DNA from: Hasllibacter sp963833115
Lineage (GTDB): Bacteria > Pseudomonadota > Alphaproteobacteria > Rhodobacterales > Rhodobacteraceae
Direction: 5' to 3'
Length of the DNA: 64,000 nucleotides
Assembly: GCA_963833115.1 (NCBI GenBank)
Contig: CAWHWS010000002.1
Span: 1,364,001-1,428,000, forward strand
Position numbers and translations under genes: made by a program. This document shows, in pieces, positions 34,001 through 41,993 of the stretch (its first letter is position 1; every line of letters starts with the position of its first letter). The notes under the pieces were generated by a model. The model saw only the letters and a list, made by a program, of their open reading frames with translations. It was not told the DNA's origin and did no database searches.

Positions 34001-34601
34001 CTTCGCCTACGGCGTGGACGGCCTCGCGGTGCGGCGCCCGGACCTGCTGGCCGCCGCCCTAAGCCAGGTCGAGGTGGCGTATCAGAACCTGGAGAGCGTC
34101 GAGCTGGGCGTGACCAGCGTGGACCATTACTTCGACACGCTCGGCGGCATCTCCCGCGCGGTGAAGCGGGCCCGCGGCACCGAGGCGAAGGTGCTCATCG
34201 GCGACCAGACGCGGGGGACCGCCAAGGTCCGCACGCTCAAGGAGCAGGTCGCGCTCGAGACCCGCTCGCGCGCTCTCAACCCCCGGTTCTACGAGCCCCT
34301 GCTGGAGCACGGGCACGAGGGGGTGCACGCGATCGAGAGCCACGTGACCAACACGCTGGGCTGGTCGGCGACCACGGGCGAGGTCGAGCCCTGGGTCTAT
34401 CAGCGCATCTCCGAGACCTTCGTGCTCGACGCGGCGATGCGCGAGCGGCTGGCGGCCCTGAACCCCGCCGCCTCGGCGCGGATGGCGAACCGGCTTCTGG
34501 AGGCGTCCGACAGGGCGTTCTGGTCGCCGGACGCCGCGACGCTGTCGGCGTTGCAGGGCGCGGCCGACGCGCTCGAGGACCGGCTGGAGGGGATCGCGTG
34601 A
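31074..34601 (+). CDS. bchH: Magnesium chelatase subunit H
   Basis: A 1175-residue porphyrin-binding catalytic subunit that inserts Mg2+ into protoporphyrin IX together with BchI and BchD. The N-terminal domain starts YRVVIVTLDSHAAGPAARAA. The central cobN/Mg-chelatase region has HFGMHGALEFMPGKQSGAS and PNVYLYAANNPSEATLAK. The end has TTGEVEPWVYQRISETFV. Length is in the usual 1170-1300 range. ATG at 31074 overlaps bchB by 11 bp; a second start at the Met of MQAAATYRV, 18 bp downstream, is possible. A palindromic repeat follows the stop. Confidence 0.96.
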   Translation: MLDDANMQAAATYRVVIVTLDSHAAGPAARAAARMGADFPGLSVEIHAAAEWGAHPEALDAARQAVAAADIVIANLLFLEEHVEAIRPVMEARRPHCDAMVGLISDKAIVQLTKMGDLDMARPASGVMKLLKKLRGGSAGKPASGAGQMKALRRLPKLLRYVPGTAQDLRQWFLSMQYWLGGSDENVEAMLRALISRYGREDWRGGEVAAPVEYPDIGLWHPRTGIVTEAAKLPRPAGAVATVGLLMMRSYVLSGDTAHYAAVIAAFEARGLAVVPAFAGGLDGRPAIEAYHAGRIDALVGLTGFSLVGGPAYNDSAAAAQALGALDVPYLAAHPLEFQTLGEWAADGRGLGPVETTMLIALPEIDGATNPSVFAGRLSGAACTGCARGCRGAGDKAMAPCPERIEALAGRALKAAMLRRARNEDRRVAVVLFGFPPNAGAAGTAAYLSVFESLHATLRRMRDEGYTVDVPATVDDLRAAILTGGEAQGMDANVAAHVPADAMVADCPWLGEIEAAWGPAPGRAQSDGRGVFVLGRRFGNVFVGLQPAFGYEGDPMRLMFEGGFAPTHAFAAFYRWLARDFGADAVLHFGMHGALEFMPGKQSGASGACWPARLIGDLPNVYLYAANNPSEATLAKRRSGAVTVTHVTPPLAKAGLYKGLTELKESLGAWRRMSAEDRAGEAGAELAEMIAGQGAAVDLTGAPDELWRAVLETESALIPDGLHVIGRAPTPDAIRMLMESAGIDAVEAARLLDPAHELDGLMTALAGRFVPPVPGGDLIRSPAILPAGRNIHAFDPFRMPTAFAMAEGRKQAELLLAASPALPGSVAVVLWGSDNIKSDGGPIAQALALMGAKPRFDGFGRLAGADLVPLVDLGRPRIDVVMTLSGIFRDLLPLQTKLLAEAALKAAMADEPGSENFVRAHALAQMAKTGCTIEEAALRVFSNAEGAYGSNVNQLIDSGAWDDEGELADAYEARKGFAYGVDGLAVRRPDLLAAALSQVEVAYQNLESVELGVTSVDHYFDTLGGISRAVKRARGTEAKVLIGDQTRGTAKVRTLKEQVALETRSRALNPRFYEPLLEHGHEGVHAIESHVTNTLGWSATTGEVEPWVYQRISETFVLDAAMRERLAALNPAASARMANRLLEASDRAFWSPDAATLSALQGAADALEDRLEGIA

Positions 34602-34608
34602 GGGGGAT

Positions 34609-34691
34609 GCTCCCGCCCCCGTCCGGCGCCTGCGGCGCCTCCCGGCGTTGGGCCGGGCCGGGGGGCGCCGCCCCCCGGACCCCCCGGGGCC
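34609..34691 (+). repeat. Palindromic repeat copy after bchH
   Basis: Eight bases after the bchH stop begins GCTCCCGCCC, then GCGCCTGCGGCGCC, the core GTTGGGCCGGGC and a strong G6CGCCGC6-type hairpin (GGGGGGCGCCGCCCCCC) followed by GGACCCCCCGGGGCC. The bchL ribosome binding site (GGAAAGGAGGG) lies 35 bp further on. The hairpins could act as an intra-operon mRNA-stability or partial termination element. Confidence 0.7.
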
Positions 34692-34737
34692 GCACCGAAC
34701 CGCAAACGGCGCCATGCGCCACGGAAAGGAGGGCCGC

Positions 34738-35655
34738 ATGAGCCCGCTCGACATCACCCCGCCGCAGCTCCGTGGCCACCCCAACGACCGCGGATCCGAC
34801 GGCGAGGGGTCCGTCCAGGTCCATCAGGACGAGGACGCCAAGATCGAGGGCGCCAAGGTGTTCTCGGTCTACGGCAAGGGCGGGATCGGCAAGTCGACGA
34901 CCTCCTCCAACCTCTCGGCCGCCTTCGCCTCCATGGGCAAGCGCGTCCTGCAGATCGGGTGCGACCCAAAGCACGACAGCACGTTCACGCTCACCGGCAC
35001 CCTCGTGCCGACGGTGATCGACATCCTCAAGGACGTGGACTTCCACCCCGAGGAGCTGCGCCCCGAGGATTTCGTGTTCGAGGGCTGGGGCGGCGTGAAG
35101 TGCGTCGAGGCGGGTGGCCCGCCCGCCGGCACCGGCTGCGGCGGCTACGTGGTGGGGCAGACGGTCAAGCTCCTCAAGCAGCACCGCATGCTGGAGGACA
35201 CCGACGTCGTGATCTTCGACGTGCTGGGCGACGTGGTGTGCGGGGGCTTCGCGGCGCCGCTGCAGCACGCGGACCGGGCGCTGATCGTGACCGCCAACGA
35301 CTTCGACTCGATCTACGCGATGAACCGGATCATCGCGGCGGTGCAGGCCAAGTCGAAGAACTACAAGGTGCGGCTCGCGGGCTGCGTCGCCAACCGGTCC
35401 AAGGACACCGACGAGGTGGACCGCTACTGCCGCACGGTGGGCTTCAACCGGATCGCGCACATGCCCGACCTGGACGCGATCCGCCGCTCGCGCCTGAAGA
35501 AGAAGACGCTGTTCGAGATGGACGGCGATCCGGAGATCATGGCCGTGCGCGCCGAGTACGTGCGCCTGGCGACGACGCTCTGGAACGGGACCGACCCGCT
35601 GGCGCCCGCGCCGCTCCCGGACCGGGAGATCTTCGAGCTGCTGGGGTTCGACTGA
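34738..35655 (+). CDS. bchL: Light-independent protochlorophyllide reductase ATP-binding protein
   Basis: A 305-residue NifH-like homodimer that passes electrons to BchNB with ATP hydrolysis. The P-loop is YGKGGIGKSTTSSNLS near residue 45. The two Cys that bridge the 4Fe-4S cluster are in GGYVV-adjacent PAGTGCGGY and in GDVVCGGFAAPL. Other landmarks are IGCDPKHDSTFTLTG and GCVANRSKDTDEVDRY. ATG at 34738 has an excellent GGAAAGGAGGG site. The N-terminal 35 residues are acidic and variable, as in other BchL proteins. Stop overlaps the bchM ATG by one base (TGATG). Confidence 0.97.
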   Translation: MSPLDITPPQLRGHPNDRGSDGEGSVQVHQDEDAKIEGAKVFSVYGKGGIGKSTTSSNLSAAFASMGKRVLQIGCDPKHDSTFTLTGTLVPTVIDILKDVDFHPEELRPEDFVFEGWGGVKCVEAGGPPAGTGCGGYVVGQTVKLLKQHRMLEDTDVVIFDVLGDVVCGGFAAPLQHADRALIVTANDFDSIYAMNRIIAAVQAKSKNYKVRLAGCVANRSKDTDEVDRYCRTVGFNRIAHMPDLDAIRRSRLKKKTLFEMDGDPEIMAVRAEYVRLATTLWNGTDPLAPAPLPDREIFELLGFD

Positions 35656-36369
35656 TGGATGCTAGCATCCACCGCGGCCGTGCCGACCCGCAGACGGTTC
35701 CCGCCGGGACCTATGCCGCGACGCGTGATCGCCTCGAGACCTATTTCGACCGCACCGCGGCCGCGACCTGGGAGCGGCTGACCTCGGACGCGCCGGTGAG
35801 CCGCATCCGGGCGACGGTGCGGGCGGGGCGGGCCGAGATGCGCGAGCTGCTGCTCTCGCGGCTGCCCGACGACCTGACCGGGATGCGCGTGCTCGACGCC
35901 GGCTGCGGGCCGGGGGACGTCTGCGTCGCGCTGGCGCGGCGGGGCGCGGACGTGGTGGGCGTGGACCTGTCCGCGAGCCTGCTGGACGTCGCGCGCGAGC
36001 GGATGCCGGCGGACGTCGCGGGCCGCATCGACCTGCGCGCCGGGGACATGACGGATCGCGGCCCATGGCCGGTTCGACGCGGTGATCGCGATGGACAGCC
36101 TGATCCATTACCGCACGCCCGACCTCGCGGGCGCGCTGGAGCGGCTGCGGGCGCGCAGCGGGGCGATCCACTTCACCGTGGCGCCGAAGACGCCGCTACT
36201 GACGGCGATGTGGTGGGCGGGCAAGGCGTTCCCCCGCTCGGACCGCTCGCCGATGATCGTGCCCCAGTCCGAGGGCCGCCTGCGCGCCGCGCTCGGCGGC
36301 GGCACCCTGACCGGGGGCCGGACGGTCGCCTCGGGGTTCTACATCTCCCGCGCGATGGCCCTGACGTGA
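35655..36369 (+). pseudogene. bchM: Mg-protoporphyrin IX methyltransferase gene with apparent frameshift
   Basis: BchM methylates Mg-protoporphyrin IX with S-adenosylmethionine. The first frame runs from ATG 35655 and shows the SAM motif VLDAGCGPGDVCVALARRG and the sequence LRAGDMTDR. The rest of the protein continues only in the +1 frame, from GCC at 36061: AHGRFDAVIAMDSLIHYRTP, then FTVAPKTPLLTAMWWAG and the C-terminus VASGFYISRAM. Removing one base near 36058-36062 restores a normal protein of about 237 residues. As written the gene is broken, although the step is essential for bacteriochlorophyll. Either a sequencing error or a real lesion is possible; no slippery homopolymer is present. 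Confidence 0.88.
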
Positions 36370-37781
36370 GGATCGTGCAGCGCCTCCCGGCCAACTGGCT
36401 CCCCTTCGCGGACGCGGCCTCCGAGGGGCTGCCGATGGCGCAGCTCCTGCGGATGTCGCTGTTCCAGGTGTCGGTCGGCATGGCCTCGGTGCTGCTCCTG
36501 GGCACGCTCAACCGGGTGATGATCGTCGAGCTCTCGGTGCCGGCGATGATCGTCGCGTTCATGGTGGCGCTGCCGGTGCTGATCGCGCCGTTCCGGGCGC
36601 TGCTGGGCTTTCGCTCGGACACGCACCGCTCCGCCATCGGCTGGAAGCGGGTGCCCTATCTCTGGTTCGGCTCGCTCTGGCAGATGGGCGGCCTGGCGAT
36701 CATGCCCTTCGCCCTCCTGGTGCTCGCCGGGCAGCAGGCGGTCGGCCCGGCCTGGGCGGGCGAGGTCCTGGCGGCGCTGGCCTTCGTGATGACCGGGGCG
36801 GGGATGCACATGGTGCAGACCGCGGGCCTCGCGCTCGCCTCCGACAGGGCCGACGAGGCGACGCGGCCCCGGGTGGTGGCGCTCCTCTACGTCGCGTTCC
36901 TGGTCGGGATGGCGCTCTCGGCGGTGATCGTGGGCCTCCTGCTGCGCGACTTCGCGCCGCTGCGGCTGGTGCGCGTGGTGCAGGGCGCGGCGCTGGTGGG
37001 GCTGGCGCTCAACGTCGTGGCGCTCTGGCGGCAGGAGAAGATGGCGCCGATGAGCCGCGCCGAGCGCGCCGCCCCGCGCCCGCGGTTCCGCGACGCCTGG
37101 AGCGACTATGCCGAAGGCGGGCACGCGGGGCGCCTCCTGGCGGTCGTGGCGCTGGGCGGGCTCGGCTTCGGGATGCAGGACGTGCTCCTCGAGCCCTATG
37201 GCGGAGAGGTCCTGGGCCTCTCGGTCGCGGCCACCACGTCGCTCACGGCGGTCTGGGCGGCGGGGGCGCTGGCGGGGTTCGTGCTGGCCGGGCGGCGGAT
37301 GATGCGCGGGGCCAACCCCTACCGGATCGCGGGCACGGGGCTCCTGTGCGGGATCGCGGCGTTCTGCGCGGTGATCTTCGCGGCGCCCACGGGCTCGGTG
37401 CCGCTGTTCTACGCCGGCGCGGGCGGCATCGGCCTTGGCGGTGGGCTCTTCGCGGTCGCGACCCTCACGGCCGCGATGACGATGCCGGCGCGCGGCGCCT
37501 CGGGCCGCGGCCTGGCGCTCGGCGCCTGGGGCGCGGCGCAGGCGACGGCAGCGGGCGCGTCCATCGCGCTGGGCGGCGCGATCCGCGACGCGGTGGGCAC
37601 CCTCGCTGAGGCCGGCGCGCTCGGCCCCGCCCTGGCGGACGGATCGACCGGCTACTCGGTGGTCTGGCACCTGGAGATCGGGCTCCTCTTCGCCACGCTC
37701 GTGGTGCTGGGCCCCCTGGTGCGCACCGCCGGAACCCTCACCATGCCGGGCCGGATCGGCCTGGCGGAATTCCCGAACTGA
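36366..37781 (+). CDS. lhaA: LH1 assembly factor LhaA (PucC/BCD family transporter-like)
   Basis: A 471-residue membrane protein of the PucC family (major facilitator-like, about 12 helices) that assists light-harvesting 1 assembly and may deliver bacteriochlorophyll. The typical start is LPFADAASEGLPMAQLLRMS, then LNRVMIVELSVPA and FRALLGFRSDTHRS with GWKRVPYLWFGSLWQMGG. The second half has VLLEPYGGEVLGLSV and the GASGRGLALGAWGAAQATAA signature. GTG at 36366 overlaps the bchM stop (GTGA). It lies directly before puhA, as in Rhodobacter. Confidence 0.94.
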   Translation: MRIVQRLPANWLPFADAASEGLPMAQLLRMSLFQVSVGMASVLLLGTLNRVMIVELSVPAMIVAFMVALPVLIAPFRALLGFRSDTHRSAIGWKRVPYLWFGSLWQMGGLAIMPFALLVLAGQQAVGPAWAGEVLAALAFVMTGAGMHMVQTAGLALASDRADEATRPRVVALLYVAFLVGMALSAVIVGLLLRDFAPLRLVRVVQGAALVGLALNVVALWRQEKMAPMSRAERAAPRPRFRDAWSDYAEGGHAGRLLAVVALGGLGFGMQDVLLEPYGGEVLGLSVAATTSLTAVWAAGALAGFVLAGRRMMRGANPYRIAGTGLLCGIAAFCAVIFAAPTGSVPLFYAGAGGIGLGGGLFAVATLTAAMTMPARGASGRGLALGAWGAAQATAAGASIALGGAIRDAVGTLAEAGALGPALADGSTGYSVVWHLEIGLLFATLVVLGPLVRTAGTLTMPGRIGLAEFPN

Positions 37782-37802
37782 ACGAAGACGGAGGAGACCA
37801 CC

Positions 37803-38549
37803 ATGATACTCGACCATATCGACCTCGCGCAGGTGGCGATCTGGGGCTTCTGGCTCTTCTTCGCGATCCTGATCTACTACCTCCAGACGGAGAACATGCG
37901 CGAGGGCTACCCGCTCGAGAGCGATGACGGGAAGCCTTCCGCGAACCAGGGACCGTTCCCCCTGCCGAGCCCCAAGACCTTCATCCTGCCCCATGGCCGC
38001 GGCGAGAGGACCGTGCCGGACTACCGGCCCGAGGACCGCGACCTTCCCCTGGCGCGCACCTCCGAGGCGAACGGCTTCCCGTTCGCGCCGGTGGGCGATC
38101 CGATGGAGGGGGGCGTCGGCCCCGGCGCCTGGGCGCCGCGCCGAGACGTGCCGGAGCTCGACGGCAAGGGCCACGCCAAGATCGTGCCGATGAGCCATGC
38201 CGAGAGCTTCTCGGTCAGCGCGGGCAACGATCCGCGCGGCCTCACGGTCGTGGCCGGTGACGGGGTGCCGGTGGGCAACGTCGTCGACATGTGGATCGAC
38301 GAGCCCGAGGCCCTGGTGCGCTATCTGGAGGTCGACCTCTTCGAGGGCGGCGGGCGCAAGCTGATCCCGCTCTATTTCGCGCGGATCAAGTCCGACCGGG
38401 TGCTGGTGCGCTCGATCTTCTCCGAGCACTTCGGACGCGTGCCGGGGATCAAGTCCTCCGGGCAGATCACGCTCCTCGAGGAGGAGAAGATCATGGCCTG
38501 GTATGGCGGCGGCACGATGTACGCGACGCCGTCGCGGGCGGGGCGTTGA
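37803..38549 (+). CDS. puhA: Reaction centre H subunit
   Basis: A 248-residue cytoplasmic cap of the photosynthetic reaction centre, anchored by one N-terminal helix (VAIWGFWLFFAILIYYLQ, residues about 11-28), followed by the conserved TENMREGYPLE. The cytoplasmic PRC-barrel part includes DPRGLTVVAGDGVPVGNVVD and YLEVDLFEGGGRKLIPLYFA, which guide protons to QB. The late motif SEHFGRVPGIKSSGQITLLEE is typical. A GGAGGA-type site precedes the ATG. Confidence 0.97.
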   Translation: MILDHIDLAQVAIWGFWLFFAILIYYLQTENMREGYPLESDDGKPSANQGPFPLPSPKTFILPHGRGERTVPDYRPEDRDLPLARTSEANGFPFAPVGDPMEGGVGPGAWAPRRDVPELDGKGHAKIVPMSHAESFSVSAGNDPRGLTVVAGDGVPVGNVVDMWIDEPEALVRYLEVDLFEGGGRKLIPLYFARIKSDRVLVRSIFSEHFGRVPGIKSSGQITLLEEEKIMAWYGGGTMYATPSRAGR

Positions 38550-38594
38550 GATGATGCGCGCACCCATCCCGAGGACGACATCCGGCCCGAGCCG

Positions 38595-39209
38595 GTGCGC
38601 GGCCTGCCGGAGATGCTCCCCGAGGGCGAGCGCATCGTATGGCAGGGGGCGCCGTCCCCCTGGCGCCTGACGGCCGAGTGCCTCAAGGCCCGGTGGATCA
38701 TGGTCTGGTGCGCGCTCCTCGCGCTCTGGCGCGGCGGCGCCGCCCTGGCGGACGGCACGATGGCCGACGCCGCCCGGGTGGTCGCGACCTATGCCCTGAT
38801 CGGGGCCGCCGCGGTCGCGATCCTCTATCTCTGCGGCGCCGTGATGGCGCGCTCGACCGTCTACACCCTGACGAACAGGCGCGTGGTCATGCGCATCGGC
38901 GCGGCGCTCACGGTGACCCTCCAGGTGCCGTTCTCGCGCATCGGCTCGGCGGACTACGCGGCCGGCCCCGGGGGCACCGGCACGATCAGCTTCGTGCCCA
39001 TCGGCGACGGCAAGCTCGGCACGCTCGCGCTCTGGCCGCATTGCCGGCCCTGGGCCAAGCGCGCGCAGCCGGCGTTCCGCGCGATCCCGGACGCGGCCTA
39101 TGTCGCGGGCCTCGTCGGCGACCTCGCCACCGGGGGCGCGCCGATGGCGCGGCCGTCCGCGGCCCCGGCCAGGAGCCACCCCGCCGCCGGCCTCGTGCCG
39201 GCCGAATAG
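38595..39209 (+). CDS. puhB: Photosynthetic complex assembly protein PuhB (start uncertain)
   Basis: A roughly 204-residue membrane protein needed for reaction-centre assembly. The family start GLPEMLPEGERIVWQGAPS is clear, followed by two hydrophobic helices (IMVWCALLALWRGGAAL and VVATYALIGAAAVAILYL) and a PH-like domain (VYTLTNRRVVMRIGAAL). GTG at 38595 is the only standard start in this frame. Upstream in the same frame one reads THPEDDIRPEPV, which looks like a genuine PuhB N-terminus but has no start codon. ATGATG at 38551 is in another frame; deleting one GC from the GCGCGC at 38556-38561 would join them. Confidence 0.88.
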   Translation: MRGLPEMLPEGERIVWQGAPSPWRLTAECLKARWIMVWCALLALWRGGAALADGTMADAARVVATYALIGAAAVAILYLCGAVMARSTVYTLTNRRVVMRIGAALTVTLQVPFSRIGSADYAAGPGGTGTISFVPIGDGKLGTLALWPHCRPWAKRAQPAFRAIPDAAYVAGLVGDLATGGAPMARPSAAPARSHPAAGLVPAE

Positions 39210-39245
39210 GACCTTCGGGCCCTCGAAACTCGAAGAGGACAGGAC

Positions 39246-39698
39246 ATGGACGCGCAACTTCGCCAGATCCGCGAGCGGGACAGGGAGATGATCCCGCCGA
39301 ACCTCCTGCGGGCGATGCTCGCGCTGGCGCTCGGCTCCCTGGCGCTGGTGACCTTCGGCGTCGTGACGGACATGCCCCATGCGGGCGTGCCCACGATGGG
39401 CGCGGTCGTGGCCGAGGCGCCCGTCGCCTTCGTGCGCGAGGAGGGCGGCGTGCGGATCGTCACCGAGGACGGCGCCACGGTCGCCAAGGGCGAAGACGCC
39501 GGCTTCATCGACGCGTTCTCGGTCGCGCTGCAGCGCAAGCGCAGCCTGCACGGGGTCGACCCGGCGCTGCCGATCCGGGTGGTCCGCCTCGAGGACGGGC
39601 GCATCACGCTCATCGACCCCGAGACCGACTGGCGGATCGACCCGCGCAGCTTCGGCGACGTGAGCCAGGCGGCCTTCGCGCGGTTCCTGCCGGGATAG
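39246..39698 (+). CDS. puhC: Photosynthetic complex assembly protein PuhC
   Basis: A 150-residue protein with one membrane helix (AMLALALGSLALVTFGVV, residues about 23-40) and a periplasmic domain containing GEDAGFIDAFSVALQRKR and LIDPETDWRIDPRSFG. PuhC is needed for full LH1/reaction-centre levels in R. capsulatus. The position after puhB and the sequence pattern agree with the family. An AGAGGACAGG site precedes ATG 39246. Confidence 0.93.
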   Translation: MDAQLRQIRERDREMIPPNLLRAMLALALGSLALVTFGVVTDMPHAGVPTMGAVVAEAPVAFVREEGGVRIVTEDGATVAKGEDAGFIDAFSVALQRKRSLHGVDPALPIRVVRLEDGRITLIDPETDWRIDPRSFGDVSQAAFARFLPG

Positions 39699-39793
39699 GG
39701 CGCCTGGGTCGCATGGCGCCCGCCGGCCCGATGCGGCAACGTGGCGGTCGAGGGGCGTGGTCGCCCCGGACGAAAGCAGGGGAGGGGGCCGCG

Positions 39794-40102
39794 ATGGGTC
39801 TGTTCACGAGAGAGATCGAGACGGCGCCGTGCACCGTCGAGGTCAGCCACACCTTCGACAGCCTGCACGCGCACGTGCGGCTCGACGACGGCTCGATCGT
39901 CCACCCCGGGGACGCGATCGAGGTCTCCGGCGCGCCGATCCTCGCCGCCTACGGCGAGGTGATCACCGAGAAGCGCACCGCGACCATCACCCGCGCCAGC
40001 CGCGTCGAGCGCGCGTGGACGCGCCTGACCGGGGATTTCGAGTTCATCGAGCTGTGCGAGTTCAGCTTCTCCGAGGACCGCATGGGAGGGACGCCCGCAT
40101 GA
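39794..40102 (+). CDS. Small conserved photosynthesis-cluster protein between puhC and acsF
   Basis: A 102-residue soluble protein: MGLFTREIETAPCTVEVS at the start, SLHAHVRLDDGSIVHPGDAI in the middle and FIELCEFSFSEDRM at the end. A small ORF occupies this position in many purple-bacterial clusters, but I know of no assigned function. It has no signal peptide or membrane helix. The beta-rich centre with HAHVRLDD could be a small OB-like fold. ATG 39794 follows GGAGGGGG. Its stop overlaps the acsF ATG, so it is made with the aerobic cyclase and could be an accessory of that enzyme. Confidence 0.75.
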   Translation: MGLFTREIETAPCTVEVSHTFDSLHAHVRLDDGSIVHPGDAIEVSGAPILAAYGEVITEKRTATITRASRVERAWTRLTGDFEFIELCEFSFSEDRMGGTPA

Positions 40103-41196
40103 ACCAGCACACCGAGATCGAAGGCACCAAGATCGACACCTCGCCTTTGCCCGAGGGCATGGACACGACGGCGATGGCGACCGAGAGCCACATGCTCAAC
40201 CCCCGGTTCTACACCACCGATTTCGACGAGATGGACCGGATCGACGTCGCCCCCGTGCGCGCCGAGTGGGACGAGCTGGTGGCGCGGATGGTGAGCGATC
40301 CCAACAAGGGCCACTTCAAGAAGAACGCCGACTGGGACGACGTCGACTGGGACGGGATGGAGCCGGGCCTGCGCGCCGAGTTCATCGACTTCCTGGTCTC
40401 CTCGTGCACCGCCGAGTTCTCGGGCTGCGTCCTCTACAAGGAGATGAAGCGCCGCGGGAACAACCCCGACATCTGCCAGCTCTTCCAGCTCATGGCGCGG
40501 GACGAGGCGCGGCACGCGGGCTTCATCAACGACGCGCTGCGCGAGGCGGGCGTGGCGGTGAACCTCGGCTTCCTCACCAAGCAGAAGAAATACACCTACT
40601 TCCGGCCGAAGTTCATCTACTACGCGACCTACCTCTCCGAGAAGATCGGCTACGCCCGCTACATCACCATCTACCGGCACCTCGAGGCGCATCCCGACAA
40701 GCGGTTCCACCCGATCTTCAAGTGGTTCCGCGAGTGGTGCAACGACGAGTTCTCCCACGGGGAGGCGTTCGCCCTCCTGATGCGGACCGACCCGAAGCTC
40801 ACGCGCGGCGCCAACGTCCACTGGATCCGCTTCTTCCTCACGGCGGTCTACGCGACGATGTGGGTGCGCGACCACGCGCGGCCCAAGTTCCACGAGGCGC
40901 TCGGCGTGGACATCGACGACTACGACCAGGAGGTGTTCCGCAAGACCAACGCCATCTGCGCGCAGGTCTTCCCGATCGCGCCCGATATCGACCACCCCAA
41001 ATGGCTGCCGACGCTGCGCCGCTTCGAGGCCGCGATCATCGACATGGACGCGGCGTCGCGGCGCGGCGGCCTCGCGGGGCGGGCGGCCAAGGCGGCGGCG
41101 GCGACCCGGGTGGGGGCGGCCTTCGCGCGGCTCTACACCCTGCCGGTGATCCGCCGCGAGACGCCCGCGGACGTGCGGATGGAGCCCGCGTACTGA
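40099..41196 (+). CDS. acsF: Aerobic Mg-protoporphyrin IX monomethyl ester cyclase
   Basis: A 365-residue diiron oxygenase that closes the isocyclic ring E using O2. Two ferritin-like metal motifs are present: EFSGCVLYKE with DEARHAGF (ExxH), and EWCNDEFSHGEAFALL (ExxH). KYTYFRPKFIYYATYLSEK and DDYDQEVFRKTNAICAQVFP are typical family segments. Its presence shows an oxygen-dependent pathway; the anaerobic enzyme BchE is not in this window. Overlaps the small upstream ORF by ATGA and puhE by one base. Confidence 0.97.
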   Translation: MNQHTEIEGTKIDTSPLPEGMDTTAMATESHMLNPRFYTTDFDEMDRIDVAPVRAEWDELVARMVSDPNKGHFKKNADWDDVDWDGMEPGLRAEFIDFLVSSCTAEFSGCVLYKEMKRRGNNPDICQLFQLMARDEARHAGFINDALREAGVAVNLGFLTKQKKYTYFRPKFIYYATYLSEKIGYARYITIYRHLEAHPDKRFHPIFKWFREWCNDEFSHGEAFALLMRTDPKLTRGANVHWIRFFLTAVYATMWVRDHARPKFHEALGVDIDDYDQEVFRKTNAICAQVFPIAPDIDHPKWLPTLRRFEAAIIDMDAASRRGGLAGRAAKAAAATRVGAAFARLYTLPVIRRETPADVRMEPAY

Positions 41197-41993
41197 TGGA
41201 CGGCGCCGGCGCCCCCTGGATCGCGGCCGCGCTGGCCGTCGCCGCCTGGTGGGCGGCGACGGGCGCCCTGATGTGGCGCGTCGCGCGGGCGGACCGCGCC
41301 GGGCCCGAGGCGCACCGCCGGTCGGTCGCGCTCGGCACGCCGCTCCTGGCGGCGGGCATCGCGGGCGTGATCCTCTCGCGGGACGCGGTCGGCCCGGGCG
41401 GCGCCTGCGCCGCGTTCCTCGCGGCGCTCGCGGTCTGGGCCTGGATCGAGCTGGCGTTCCTCTCCGGGATCGTGACCGGGCCGAACCGCGCCCCGGCCGC
41501 GCCCGGGCGGGGCCGGTTCTGGCGCGCGCTCGGCACCGTGGCCCATCATGAGCTGGCGCTGGCGCTCGGCTTCGCCGCCGTGATCGCCGCCGCCTGGGGC
41601 GCCGCCCAATGGCTCGCGCCCGCGACCTACGCCGTCCTGCTGGCGGCGCGCACGAGCGCCAAGATCAACCTCTATCTCGGCGTGCCGCGCTTCACCGCGC
41701 AGTTCCTGCCGAGCCCGCTTTCGCATCTGCCGAGCCATTTCGGCGCGGCGCGGCTGAACCGGTTCTTCCCGGTGAGCGTAACCCTCCTGACGGGGGCGGC
41801 CCTGCTGCTGGGCGAGCGGGCGGCCTCGGCCGAGACGCCCGGCGCGCAGGCGGCGCTGGCCCTGACGGCGATGCTGACGGCGCTGGCGGCGCTGGAGCAC
41901 TGGCTGATGATCCTGCCGGTGCGGGACGATGGATTGTGGCGGTGGATCACGCCCGCACGGACGACCGAGACGGGGGGAACCCATGGGGTTTGA
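41196..41993 (+). CDS. puhE: Photosynthetic complex membrane protein PuhE
   Basis: A 265-residue membrane protein with about seven helices (WIAAALAVAAWWAATGALMW first). The family signature is the segment ARTSAKINLYLGVPRFT, then LPSHFGAARLNRFFPVSV. In R. capsulatus PuhE modulates bacteriochlorophyll synthesis and RC/LH1 levels. ATG at 41196 shares a base with the acsF stop, and the 3' end overlaps hemA by 11 bp. Gene order acsF-puhE-hemA matches Rhodobacter. Confidence 0.93.
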   Translation: MDGAGAPWIAAALAVAAWWAATGALMWRVARADRAGPEAHRRSVALGTPLLAAGIAGVILSRDAVGPGGACAAFLAALAVWAWIELAFLSGIVTGPNRAPAAPGRGRFWRALGTVAHHELALALGFAAVIAAAWGAAQWLAPATYAVLLAARTSAKINLYLGVPRFTAQFLPSPLSHLPSHFGAARLNRFFPVSVTLLTGAALLLGERAASAETPGAQAALALTAMLTALAALEHWLMILPVRDDGLWRWITPARTTETGGTHGV

